A stretch of DNA of 64,000 bases, from assembly GCF_018687715.1 (NCBI RefSeq), contig NC_056753.1, forward strand, positions 27,219,445-27,283,444, in the 5' to 3' direction. The notes beneath the pieces were generated by a model that searched no databases, was not told the origin of the DNA, and saw only the letters and a list, made by a program, of their open reading frames with translations. Positions 1-11,918 of the stretch are shown here, in pieces. A program made the position numbers and the translations under genes. Every line of letters starts with the position of its first letter. The stretch's first letter is position 1. Origin of the DNA: Carya illinoinensis. Lineage: Eukaryota; Streptophyta; Magnoliopsida; Fagales; Juglandaceae.

Positions 1-339
1 TAGAGTTAATAATGAAGAAAGGATAATTTGAAGTAGCTGTATCAGTATCATTCCTACAACTTCCCTACCAATACTTTCTAAACCAACAAATACCAAAAGT
101 AAACTAATAGGTAATAATGTTCATGTATACTATTCATTTAACAAACCAATAATTTTTAAAATACACAAGTGGCTTGTGCATCCATAAGTCCTACTCCCAA
201 AAAATTGTGTATTCTTCAAAAAATCTTCAATCAACCTCATTCAAAATATTCTTCAAAGTTATCTCTACAAGAAATAAAAAATAATGTTAAACATATAATT
301 AATTGAAATGATTGTAAAAAAAAAAAAAAAAAAAAACCG

Positions 340-457
340 AGTCGGAACTAATTTCGAATTTCCTGTCGGGTTGGTATCGGGTAAACGGTATACTCGTTTT
401 ATCGGTTCGGGTCGGTACACTTGTTATCGGGTCGGGTTGGGTCGGCGAACAGTCCTA
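340..457. mobile_element. hAT-like element terminus (remnant)
   Basis: This stretch is full of CGGGT/CGGTT words (TATCGGGT, GGTTCGGGTCGG, GGGTCGGGTTGGGTCGG) and ends in ACAGTCCTA. Read from the right the terminus is TAGGACTGTTCGCC, which resembles the TAGGG-type ends of the hAT elements at 44629 and 60814. A 20-base A run lies just before it (about 315-336). No target-site duplication can be tested because the other end is not in the window or is lost. The assignment rests on composition and terminus only. Confidence 0.4.
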
Positions 458-1283
458 TCTATATAAATGTTACGCAACTAGTTTTTTCTTTTCTTTTTTT
501 TTCTTTTCCTCGATCTATATATACATATAGTCCGTTGTACGTTCTGATAGTATATCAAGAGTCTGGGTGGTTGTAATAAAGCTTTTGTTTTGTTTTTCAT
601 TCGTTTTCCTATTCGATTCATATATAGCCATAGCGGGAGATGTAATAAGGCTTAATTACAATATTAATGCAAATAAGAAGCTTTAATTTGCCTCACCTTG
701 TTAATATCTACTCTAGCTTTCTCTAGATGCAAGCCATAGCTAATTAATTTGCCCTGCAAACACCGGTTTATCATGTAGCATGTTATATATTGGATAAGGA
801 TCCCCAGAAATGGCATTACTTACAGATGGCTAAAGTATCATTACATCAACATTTGCCACTTCCAAAACATGCTAATATTAAAGAAACACAGAATCAGGTA
901 GGCAGGAACCTTCTCAAATTGGTAGTTGCTACCCGACCCGCAATACATATCGATCCGAAGATCACACTTCTAGAAAAATTAGTTGAACAATGAACTTTTG
1001 TAACCGGCTGGAGCATTAGTTAAAAGATTTGAACAGTCATTAGATCTTGCCGGGATGCTAGAAATGAGCAACGTGAAGATGGGGGCAGCAACACTTGTGG
1101 GAACTAGAAGAGCATCTATCAATTTTATTTTAAATGGGAAGCGGTGATATTAAATGTAAAATTCAAACCAAAAAAATTAAATATTTCTGATCAAGTGACA
1201 ATATCATATTACAAAATGTTCACATATAGATTATTAGAGAAACAAAAAAGTACCAAGTATAGAAGGAAATCTAAAAGACTCAG
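458..1283. other. Intergenic, 3' side of the Rab GGTase gene
   Basis: No gene recognised. A short open frame at 790-993 (67 codons, plus) looks faintly protein-like but matches no family I know, has no splice partners I can find, and is probably chance or an old relic. The 3' UTR and polyadenylation region of the minus-strand gene ending at 1284 must lie in the right part of this stretch. Confidence 0.4.
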
Positions 1284-4200
1284 TTATCTGCCAAAGAAAA
1301 TTTTATTTACTACGTCAACGGGAAGAGCATAAGCTGGATCTATTGCTTTCAATCCTGGATATTCAAGAAGTGATAGTCCTGCAACAACAAACAAGGAGGA
1401 CTTTTAATTGTAAAATCAAGGAATCTCTAATAAAGAAGCAAAATTATGTGTAGGAAAAATGGAACCAAATCGGTTACACACATAATCAATTAGCTTCCTA
1501 GGGATGTTGGATTTGAAAGCACCACATAAACAATGAGCATAAATAGAAGAGAAAAACCGCCACTGTAAGAGAAGCCACATTCTTTGCAGTCTCTTTCCCT
1601 CACAACACTACCCAGCGCCCCCGGCCCCCCACCCCCGAAAATGATAAATAAGAAGACAGTGCGTAGATATTCTAAAATCATACACTGCTGCAGTTTCCAG
1701 CCCTAAAGATCTCCCCTTTTTAAGCACGTTCTGGTAGTCTGTAATGAATGGGGCAGGGGAGGGGACAGGAAGGGGGTGATGTAACTCAAAGTTCAACATG
1801 AGCATCAACGACAAATTTGAAGAATAACACATGCCATATGTATAGGTCAAAAAGGAAAAATGAGGAATTTAAAAAGGTAGTGACGCATCAATTAATTACC
1901 AGCCACTCCAAAGTAGGTGTGATAGACATCCACAGCATCATCTGGCCTATCAGAAATACCCCCATTTTCTGTATCCTGTGATTTTGAAAACTACAACATC
2001 TTAGGGCAGGTTTGGGAAATGAGATGAGATGAGAATTTTGTGAATAGTAGTAAGATAATTTAAAATCCTTCAAACTAACAATGCATAACTAAAATACAGG
2101 ATCAGCACCCCAGAATTTGCAATCGGTATAATCTGAATCTACAGAGTATCTCGTTCAGACCTGGCAGTCTAAGATGAACTTAACAAGCTTTTCCTTGCTG
2201 ATCCAATGAACCCTGTCTATCATGATCAAGCTAGAAAGAACCCACCATGAGTAGCAAACCTGAAGTGATGTAACAAAATTAGTGAGGAAGACTACAAACA
2301 TGGAGTGGATGACCGAGTCTCAAATTTCTATATACACCTACATCAGGAAGTTTCTCAGGACGGCCATTAAGACCCCCGGCTTTAACTTGCCGCTCGCATA
2401 ACCACCACCCAAGAAGGTCCTTGTCAATATGATGCAATGATCCCGTTATGGCAAGTGCACCCACACAACAGAAAACTGCAGAGGACATAAAATTTTCACT
2501 AGATTCCAAGTCTAGATTTGATATGGAGAGAACTAAAAAGGCATAAATTGTTCACAGGATCTTGAGAAACTATATCACAGAGTTAGTGAATGTAACTGTT
2601 GGGTTCAACATGCAGACAACCAAAAGCAATATTTTCAAGTCGAAATTTGATATCCAGATCACACAAGGGCGTAATTGTTCAAATATTTTTTTGATAGGTA
2701 GTTGTTCAAATATTTAATTCTGTAGGTGAACACTAATATCTACCACTAATAATCAGCTTCACTTTGAATTGATTTATATTCAACACTGGTAAATCAACTT
2801 ACTAGTTCAAATAGCTTAAGATTACCCATTTTGTAAAATGGCATGAAGTGCTTCAAGCATTTGAGTGACTTGCAAATTTCTAACATTAGTGAAAAGTTAG
2901 GCACTTCAAAAGGAAAACGGAAAAAGGCTACAAAACAAATAAAGCTACTCAAACTTCGTACAATATTAGCTTGGTAGGTAGCACTCAGTTAACTTAAGAA
3001 TAAGGCTTAATTTTTACTCTTGAAAAGTTGAACCAGTCAAGCTCAACTAGGACCAGCTCAAGAAGCAGCTTGCTCAACGTTGCATATGAGATAAACAAGT
3101 GAGCTTGAGCAGCCTGTTACTCAACTCATTTGCTGAATGCAAGCCTAAGCAACCTCCACTTCAATGTATTGAGAGAAATAAAAGAATTGGGAGGGAGGTG
3201 GGGAGCTTCTATCAAGCATGGAGGTTTGGGCAACCAAGAGGCAAATTGCAAAATTCTCAGTTGATAGACAACAATTGAATTTGAGAAATGAGCAAGACTT
3301 CTGAGAAAAAGCTCAATGAATTTTTTATCAGATGCAAAACCTGAACATATTTTTCACCAGATAAAGATAACAATTAACAAAGAAATACAGAAGACAATGG
3401 AAGTAAAACACACACTTGATTTATAACGGACAAGTCAAATAGAAAACTTCATAATTAGACTGTTAAGTTAAATGTCAAACATACTTTGACCCGCATGGGA
3501 CTCGCCACCAGGTGTGCATCCAAATCCACCGTCCAAATTTTTGCAACTCACGATGTAGCTCACTGCCTTCTCCACATTGATTTTATTCAAATGATGTAAT
3601 ATTGAGAGACAACATATAGCAATGTAAGAGAACCTATAGGAAACAGTCTCGGTTTGGTAAAACTATTCAACCAAAGATGCTAACTTCCAAAACCATGAGA
3701 TGCCAAATAATAAAGCAGCAGTGGAAAGAATACCGCGTATCAACTTCACCCCATTCATCCCCTGAAAAGGATCCATCTTCATTTTGCAACCCAGCAATAT
3801 CTGAACTAAATATTTAGCACGAAGAAAACAAAGCTATATGCAATTTTACAACACCCAGCATGGAATATCAACAAGATACACAACTTTAAACTAGAAGTTA
3901 ACTAGCTTGGATACCTGAATGTAGAAAAAATTGTAATCGTTTTAATAATTGTAGCTACAGCAAATTTTGAGAAAAATAAAGTATTTTGATATGATATGAT
4001 GTGGAGAATTTCTCAGAAAATCCAGCAGTCCGTATGACAAAGACAAAGGATACAATTAGTGACCTTCTCAACGTCAAGAACATTTAGTTTGTCAAAAAGG
4101 GCCAAAACCTGTACAGCGCTTAGAGTATACAGTATGTGAGGGTCATGCCCAATGTTACCACCAAACCCACCTGCAAAACCGAACGTCTCGTCATCTACCC

Positions 4201-4733
4201 CATTACTAGAGAGTTATCTCCATATTTCTTTCTTTTATTTTTATTTATTTGTAATGTAAATCATTACTTAGTCTTGGGTTATAACCATCCGAAAAATCAA
4301 ATACATCAAAGAGACGTTTTTTTTTTTTTTTTTTTTTTTTTTCTAGTTTGGGGGGTTGGGGGCATCACCCAACAGTTTCTCACTCATAATATACAGTAAG
4401 AAAAGTAAGCATCTATGAAAACCTGATTCGTGCTGGCATTTCATGATCCATGAGACAACCTCATCCACATCTATAGCATCAAGCTTCCCTAGAAGATCTA
4501 GAGTGGTCAATCCCCAGTATGCCCCATTCATTCTCAGATATTCCATTGCAACAGATATAAAGTCATCCTTCCTCTTGAGTGCAAGAAACAGGAATTTTTG
4601 GTATAAATGACAACAAAGTCATGTCAGCAACTGAAGATGTACTTGAATAACATAAAAAAGGTACATAAACGAGAGATACCTTTTCAACTGACAAAATGTA
4701 TTGGACATGCTTCTCAGTTGCAAGCTCCCCCAT
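1284..4733 (-). CDS. RGTB: Geranylgeranyl transferase type-2 subunit beta (Rab GGTase beta), nine coding exons
   Basis: Catalytic beta subunit of Rab geranylgeranyl transferase, which adds C20 isoprenes to C-terminal cysteines of Rab GTPases in the cytosol, with an alpha subunit and Rab escort protein. I rebuilt nine minus-strand exons, all GT-AG: 4733-4680, 4573-4423, 4170-4054, 3800-3734, 3633-3485, 2475-2342, 2259-2161, 1975-1900, 1378-1284. They join in phase to 942 nt (313 aa), the usual plant length. Landmarks: [18 protein letters not shown] at the N-terminus, [50 protein letters not shown] and [10 protein letters not shown], and a C-terminus [14 protein letters not shown]. Probable zinc ligands by family are D224, C226 and H276. 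No stop or frameshift was seen. The start ATG lies directly after an acceptor (TTGGCAG), so an upstream 5'-UTR exon is likely. Exon ends were read by eye; a one-codon shift at a junction is possible. Confidence 0.93.
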
Positions 4734-5816
4734 CTGCCAATAACTAAGCACATTAATCTAGGAATTTACAGTTGGAAACATTAAGAATGTAGAAGTAATT
4801 AGAAACTAAACATCTCTTGAAAAATGTAGAGTTGGGTTCTTTATCTGTTCTTGTCTCATACAAAACCACTCAAACCAAAGAGAGTTGCTTCATAAATTAA
4901 GGATAGATATGATCATATGAAGCTCAGAGTAACCAACTCATTTGAAAAAGACTAGTGGAGAACAAAATTTCATTTTCAGTTCAATTCCCTATCAAACAGT
5001 CATCAATGAGATTGATGAATAGTAATAGGCAACAAGCGACAAATTGACTGTTAAAGCACTGGAATTGACAAAGAATATAAGCGATCTGGAACTTTTATAA
5101 TTATTGCATTAACAGAGGTAAAATCTTCGACTGATAATTATTGCATTAAAAAGAAGCTAAGGCAAGTTATCCAGCCGCTGGAAACTGCTTAACAATTCCA
5201 AGGCTCAGCTCACATTGCGAATTTCAGTCACGATTTTAACATCGAGAAAAGTTTATCATATAAAAAACTATGAACTTCAAGGGAAAGGAGATAATTACCT
5301 TCAAAGCAAACTGAAAATATAAGACAAGATTTTCTGTAAAGCTTCACACTTAAAATTCCATTCAAATAATAAAGAGCCCCCGGTTTACATGCTCCAGTAG
5401 AATGCCAATTAAAGACATGATGAGCAATCAACGAAGCATGAAAAAATAAAGAAGCTATCACACAAACAAATATTTTTTCCCCAGAAAATTCAGGAGGAAC
5501 TGTTTCCAATCAAAACAAACACACCCAAAATACTGTTATACCATAAAACTTTATGGAAAATGTTTTCTCGGGAAACAAATGAAAGCCAGTAGAGAAATCT
5601 AGAGCCTTTACCAATTCACAGAAAACTCAATTTCGTTTTCCTCGTATCGATTTGAGTCTTCATCAAGAAAAAGCAATCAGTCAGTTCCAAGTTCCAACAG
5701 ATCTTGTCAGTTCAAAATAAAGAGTAATATGACCTATGTAGTTGGTAGGGAAAGATCGTCAACAAAGTTTTGGAAGGGGAGAGAGAGAACTTACAATGAA
5801 TCTTTGTTCTAGATAT
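4734..5816 (-). other. Probable 5'-UTR intron and leader exon of the Rab GGTase beta gene
   Basis: The coding start at 4733 follows an acceptor AG (4735-4734). Reading the minus strand, a consensus donor GTAAGT lies at 5794-5789, so an intron of about 1.06 kb (5794-4734) would join a leader exon ending at 5795. The stretch has no other gene; open frames in it do not resemble proteins. The leader exon cannot be bounded on its 5' side because a hAT element begins at 5817. Confidence 0.45.
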
Positions 5817-6927
5817 CAAAGTTTTGAAATCCGTTCCGGTGACCATTCCGGTTGAGGCACTGGAACGGAATATTTCGGTACGGGTACGTTTCGGGATAGA
5901 TATTATATAGATAAATTATATATAATAACTATATTTCAAAATAAAATCAATACAATTCTTAAAAGTATACATACCTGATAACTTAATAATATTTATACAT
6001 ACCTGATAACTTAAAATTTAAGAAAATGGGCTTGCACGATAATATCAAACACTGGGAGTTCATCAAGTTGTACCAGCTGAGATCAGGATCAACTTAATTA
6101 CATAAATATTATGTAAGAGTAGAGAATCAGAGATACAAGGATGCCAATTTATTTGTCAATATCCAATGGGAAAATTAAAGAAATTAACTGATCTTGAGAG
6201 CTGCATGTATATATATATATATATGCCACTTCATACAAAAAATTAAAATCTACTTACAAAATATAATTTTAAGTTAGCATCATTTGACGAAATCGGAAGG
6301 GAAAATGAAATACGGTAATCGGTATACCTGCACAGATCGGACGGACGAAATCAGAGGCCAAAACCAGAGCTGCCGGCTGCGGGCGACGGCGACGTGGTCG
6401 TTGCTGCTAGGCCCAAGACTCACGAACAGAGCTTCCGGCTGCAACGGGGAGGTGGCGTCGTCGGAGTGCTCCTGGAGTCCTGAGGAGATCAGATCTGGAA
6501 GAGAAATGGAAGAGAAACTTGAAACCTGAAACGCGAAGAGAACCGGAGAAATGAGGAATCGGGACTGGGAGAACTGGAGAAGAGGTTCAGAGTCTTCAGA
6601 CGGCGCACGAACTCACGGAGAAGAAGTGAAGAACAAATTCAACAAAAGAAAGAAAAGTAAGAAACCGGGGGAAAGAAAAAAGGTGCGGAAAAATGAAGAA
6701 AAAATGTAAATTACGAAAATGGTGTGAAGTTAACCTTAATTACAAAACTGCCACCATTTATTAAATTCCGGACCGAAAAGTGTATTCCGGCCGGAATGGA
6801 CCGGAACATGACGAAATGGCCGGAATTTGTAGCGGAATGAAATATATAGTGTTTCGGTTTTGGCTACTGTTTTAGAATGGAAAATTTCGATAATTTCAAC
6901 CAGAACAGAACGAATTTCAAAACTTTG
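5817..6927. mobile_element. Non-autonomous hAT-like transposon at the Rab GGTase leader
   Basis: The ends are inverted repeats: CAAAGTTTTGAAATCCGTTC at 5817-5836 against the complement of GAACGAATTTCAAAACTTTG at 6908-6927, with one mismatch. Flanks are CTAGATAT (5809-5816) and CTAGATAC (6928-6935), an 8-bp duplication with one difference, as expected for hAT. Both subterminal regions are crowded with CCGGAAT, ATTCCGG and related words, typical of transposase-binding subterminal repeats. There is no transposase. A GC-rich internal block (about 6328-6560) looks unlike the rest and may be captured host sequence. A degraded copy of the left end is at 47576-47705. Confidence 0.78.
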
Positions 6928-7055
6928 CTAGATACCCTCCCTCTTCAATTCCGATTAATCGGAATGTGAAGAAGGAATAACTTTCCACTGAAATTACGCA
7001 GAAAGTTCTATGGCAGAATTGAAATTAATTTAAAGCGCTTCGGGATACATCGACA

Positions 7056-7137
7056 GTGGGCATGCCGGAGTGGTTATCGGGCATGACTAGAAATCATGTG
7101 GGCTCTGCCCGCGCAGGTTCGAATCCTGCTGCTCACG
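7056..7137 (+). tRNA. tRNA-Ser (anticodon AGA)
   Basis: An 82-base class II tRNA. The acceptor stem pairs GTGGGCA (7056-7062) with TGCTCAC (7130-7136, one G-T pair), with discriminator G at 7137. The B box is GGTTCGAATCC. The anticodon stem CATGA/TCATG encloses loop CTAGAAA, giving anticodon AGA (reads UCU/UCC serine codons). The long variable arm is TGGGCTCTGCCCGC-like, as in serine tRNAs. No intron. No CCA is encoded, as normal for nuclear genes. A TTTT run for Pol III termination follows near 7153. Confidence 0.95.
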
Positions 7138-7885
7138 CCTCCCCTTTCTACGGCCTTTTGCAGCGAATTCAGCTTATCCGTTTTCGTTGTAAAATTTCAT
7201 GTACAAATATTTTATAAAAATGTGGATTTTTCAAATTTTATTATTGTGGATTAATTAATTAATTTTTTTATTTATTTATAAAGAACTTGTGCGGTGCTTG
7301 TACATTTGAGACTTGGGGTTTGTATATATCATTTCTCAATTACAACTTCAGTCCTAATCAACTTCCTTATTTTTGTTTGTTTTAAATTTAAAATTAGATC
7401 TAAACCCTACGTGGAACTCCAAATGGTGTTTTTCAGTTTTTGCCTGGGGAATGCCGATCAAGGTGTCCACGGGTACTTCTCGAACAAATAATTGAATGAA
7501 ATATTTTTTGGGATCAATCTTTCATCAAATAATAATAATAAAAAATTTATTTTATGAAACTTTTGGGGCTTCCTGGCTGTCGAATAATCCATAACCTCTT
7601 TATATAAAGATGATTGGATTCTAATTCCAAGATCAATTGAAGTGGCTGAGAGATTTTTGCAGTAATTCTTAGAATTGACCGTTACATCGTTTACATTATA
7701 TGGTATCTGAGCATACATGTTAAGCATATATATACATCGAATGCCACGAAAAAAAGGAGAAGGAAAGAACAGAGATAAAAGTACAAGATATAATCATACA
7801 TACATATCTGATAAAAGAACATGATGCAAAAGCATGAGTTGCATGAGATGTATTGTATATAGCAGGTGGAAGATAGTGATCTCTT
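7138..7885. other. Intergenic
   Basis: AT-rich spacer between the tRNA gene and the 3' end of the receptor kinase. I see no gene. The right part should carry the 3' UTR of the minus-strand kinase gene. Confidence 0.5.
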
Positions 7886-10800
7886 TCACGGAGTTAAAGT
7901 TGTGATATCAAATAGTTTTCCTAATGTAATGGCATCTAGGGGCTCTGACAGAGGGGCTCTAGGGCTACGAGTTGATAGCTTGTGAGAGATCTGTTGCATG
8001 CTTGGCCTGGATTGTGGGCGGGCGTTGAGGCATGCAAATGCTAGCTTAGCAATGGTGACCACTTCCTCAGTTACTCGACCTCCAGGAGGTGCGAGGCGTT
8101 GGTCCAACACTTCCTTCAGTGTTATTTTCTGGGTAGTTGTTGTCGTTGATGATGATGATAATAAGGAGATGAAACTGCCCGGATGCCTTCCCATCATCAC
8201 TTCCAATGTTACCATCCCAAAGCTGTATACATCACACTTCTCATTCGATTCCATAGTGTAAGCAAGCTCTGCGAAGAAAATATCAGCACATCTATATATG
8301 TTATATACTTTAAACATAAAATAAGATTTTAATTCTCTATATGTAGGATTTTGAACATGGTTCATTCCCACTAGCGTTTTGTTAGGGATAAAAGAGCGGC
8401 AAAAGCTTGTCCATTCACCTATGCAATATGTATGGGTGAGTCCATGATCACAAATAATTGGTCATTTCCATTTGAAAGCTTACCTGGAGCCGAATACCCA
8501 AAGGTGCCTGCATATGATGTCCAATTTGATGAGTTAGGCTTCAAAATCCTTGCTGTGCCGAAGTCTGAGATGTGAGCCTCATATTCCAAATCCAACAGAA
8601 TGTTGTTACTTGATACATCTCGATGAATAATTGGAGGTGAGCAGTCGTGGTGCAGGTAGGATAAAGCTTTGGCAACCCCTCTTACCACGTTAACCCTCTT
8701 GATCCAATCGAACTGCATTGCTTTCACCTCACTACTTATAATCTTTCCCAAGCTTCCCCCTTCTAAGTACTCATACACCAGGTATGAGTATCTTGCATGT
8801 GAACAAAACCCATAAAGCTTTACAATATTCCTGTGTCTCACTTCAGTTAAAACAGTAATCTCACTTGTAAAGGCTCGGTTGGCCACTTTTCCATCCTCAG
8901 ATTGGTGAAATTTCTTCACTGCAAAAACTTGACTGGTTGGCAACTCTGCTTTATAAACATTTGCAGATCCTCCCTCTCCAATGCAATATTGTGGGTTGAA
9001 ATTTTCAGTCACTTCAACGATGCTGTGATGTGCCATTTTCCCATCATAGCTCCAAATTTCGAACAGAGTTTCATTTTCTGCATCCCTTGGCTCATGATCT
9101 GGCTTTCTCATATTCTGGAAGCAAGCACAGTAGATTGCTGCAATGATATAAAAAAGAAAGAGAGCGCCAAATAGAATGACAGTGACCAAAATAACAACTC
9201 GGAGGCTTATCGTTCCATCAGGTCTTTTGCTTGTCAACGAGGGGCAACCTTTCAGAGCAGTGTTGTTGCCGCACAGACCTCTATTAGGTTCTAGAGCTCT
9301 CATTGGCACCTTGCTGAAAGCTTTGTTTTCAGGAAGAGGACCCTCCAATCTATTGTATGATATATCCACCCATGTCAAGCTTAACATTTCACTAAAAGTT
9401 GATGGTATCGAGGCAGACAGATAGTTGTGGGAGAGGTTTAATACTTCCAAGTAGTGTAATTGTCCAAGCTCCCGTGGAAGCTCTCCTGTGAGCAAGTTTT
9501 GGCTAAGATCAAGATACATGAGAGAGCGTATACTGCCAATCTGGGGGGTAATACTTTCCCAAAATCGGTTCATGCTCAAATTCAAGTCCGAGAGTTTTGA
9601 GCACTGTGCTAATTGCTTGGGTATTGATCCACTTAAATTGTTAGCTGCTAGGTTGAGTTGAGTAAGCTCAGATAGTCTTCCAATTTCCTTTGGAATACTG
9701 CCTGAAAGTTTATTTTCATTCAGTTTAAGAGTGAACAGTAACTTCAAGGCCCCCAATTCCTTTGGAATTTTTCCTACAAACTGATTTCGGGACAGGTCAA
9801 GATATCCAAGTCGACTCGCTTTATAAAGATCATCTGGGATTGTACCTGAAATTCTATTGTCTGAGATCTTCAAGCTTGTTAGGTTTTTGCTTTTTCCCCA
9901 ATTGATCGACAGCTTACCATACAACTTGTTATGACTCAGATCGATGTAAACCAAACGTGGGCATCTGCCAAAATATTCTGATATATCACCTTTCAGTTGA
10001 TTTCTTTGGACTTGAAACCTGATTAAATTGGTACAGTTTCCTAAACTTTTTGGAATTGGACCAACGAAGTTGTTTCCACTAGCAGCTAAGTGTTCCAGTA
10101 ACCCATTAGCGCATATGGTTTGTGGTAAATAACCAGACAAGTTGTTCTCGGCCACTAGAAAACCAAGCAGAGATGTAAGATTATTCATTTCTCTAGGAAT
10201 GGAGCCACTGAGTTTATTCATAAAGAGACATAAGCCAGAAAGGGATGCAAGTTTTCCGAGTTCTGGAGGAATATGACCAGATAAATGATTCGCACACAGC
10301 ATCAACCTTGTGTGGTTGTTCAAGTTCCCTAATACTGGAGGGATGTTTCCGGAAAATTGATTGACTGCAAGATCCAATATAGTGAGCTCGGTCAAATTTC
10401 CTACTTCCAGAGTTATACTGCCAGATAGATGATTATCATCAAGTTCCAGAACTATGAGCTTTGTCAAGTTTCCTATAGAAGTTGGGATTGGCCCTATAAG
10501 ATTGTTTTTTTGCAAATTCAGCTCAGTTAGAGAACTAAGCATTCCTATTCCTCGAGGTATAGATCCATTTATCTGATTCCCATCCAAATAAAGGTGTTGA
10601 AGACTGGTCAGCAGACACACCTCAGATGGAATATTTCCAGAGAAATTATTAAGACGCATGTCTAGATGAGTGAGTTTTGAAAGATTTCTGAGATGGGAGG
10701 GAATGGTTCCATAAAGGAAGTTGTTAGAAAGCTCAAGGCGAGTAAGATTTGGAAAGGACGAGAAGCTGAGATGTTGAAGCGTAACTCTCAAACCAGTGTT

Positions 10801-11142
10801 TGTGATGTTTATATGCGTGACAGTTCGAGCCTCATCGCATGTGATTCCAACCCACTTGCACGGAGCATTAGAAGAAAAAAAGTAGGAAGATGAAGTAAAA
10901 TTCCGGGGAGCAAGACTAGTCCAGGAAGGAAGGAGCATTTGAGTTGACTTGTCAAGGCTGTTTTTCCATGTTAGAAGCGCCTCTGCTTGTTGTTTTCCTG
11001 GAGTCGCAGAGGAAGAATCTAGTGCAGAAGCAACGAGGAAAAAGGAGATCAAGATGATGAAGATGGTGTGGGTTGAAGACGACGAGAAATTGAACGGAAT
11101 AAGCATGTTAGAAAGTGGTTGTTTAAGCTGCAAAACTGACAT
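7886..11142 (-). CDS. LRR receptor-like kinase, MIK2-like, two exons
   Basis: Exon 1 is 11142-8484 and exon 2 is 8268-7886, with a 215-bp GT-AG intron that splits the kinase APE motif (SAP/E). Together they encode 1,013 aa. Order: signal peptide with hydrophobic core near residues 25-42; LRRNT cap (about 48-110, ALLTWKNSL and CKWVGITC); about twenty LRRs to about residue 620; membrane segment about 647-673; kinase from about 718 with glycine loop [13 protein letters not shown], lysine in [12 protein letters not shown] (RD kinase, about 839), DFG (about 858) and [20 protein letters not shown]. The glycine loop has S-A-N in place of the usual G-x-V spacing, a common variant. In this family (LRR-XII/MIK2 type) the ectodomain binds secreted peptides and signals with SERK co-receptors; the ligand of this protein is not deducible here. 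The ATG at 11142 precedes a good signal peptide and is shared by both pseudogene copies. A TATATAG box on the minus strand near 11310 is a candidate promoter element. Confidence 0.93.
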
Positions 11143-11918
11143 GATTTTGGCTCTGGGGCACTCAGATTAATTGGTTTGCTGAAGTACAAGTGACAAATTA
11201 AAAAGGCCGCTTGATAGAGTCTTACTCGTGCTTGTGAAAAGGAGAAAAACCCTTCTCATCAAACACTTCCTACCTTTCGTGTACCATCTCGACCAATGGA
11301 GAGAATCCGACCTATATATTGACCTGTGAAACAGGAAAAAGAAAAAAGATGAAGAAAAGGAGCATACGCTAGCTCTTCTTGTTCACATGTTAGTAGCCGG
11401 GAATAACTCGGGAGGGGTATTTTTTTTCAAAGCGTGGATTCCTTATATCAACAATTGACAATTAGGAAAAAAAATTTCGGTCAAACAAATTCATTCTGGT
11501 CTAAACTTCAGAGTTTCAAACGAGAAACAAATTCATTCTTTCTCTCTTTCTCGGGAGGGGGAGAGAAAGAGAGAGGGAGAGTTGGAGAGGTGAAAGAGAG
11601 ATAGGATTTGGTTAAGTGAATTAATTCTATTCTTCATTTCATAGAATGCTGATGTGTTATAATTCTATTGGAGGGATAGATCCTCTCTTTACACACCATC
11701 TGTTTAAAGTTATTCTCTTTTTCTTTTTTCTTTTTTTTTGCAAAAATACATGCATTTATACGCGTTTATATGGTATGCTACCGTCCCATTCCATTACAGA
11801 CATTCTTAGACAGTATATTATTCTTGAAATATCTATATATATATAATTGTACTAATTTGTCTTCTCGTAATGCTCGAAAATGAATTAAGTTGTTTCACTA
11901 ATTGTACATATATATATA
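11143..11918. other. Upstream region of the MIK2-like gene
   Basis: The first 180 bp (to about 11320) are shared with the upstream regions of the two pseudogene copies (17165-17390 and 32615-32820) and include the 5' UTR and probable core promoter. Compared with those, this copy lacks a block of roughly 85 bp. GA-rich tracts lie at 11540-11600. The rest is AT-rich spacer. A short segment near 11715-11820 resembles 53205-53300, an old local duplication. Confidence 0.5.

Noticed and set aside
1490..1850. Minus-strand frames of 63 and 80 codons between Rab GGTase exons 8 and 9
   Set aside because: They lie in the last intron; exon 9 at 1378-1284 joins directly to exon 8 in phase.
5228..5509. 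93-codon minus-strand frame
   Set aside because: Falls in the probable 5'-UTR intron of the Rab GGTase gene and resembles no family.
8902..11170. Several plus-strand frames of 66-90 codons
   Set aside because: Antisense shadows of the MIK2-like exon 1.
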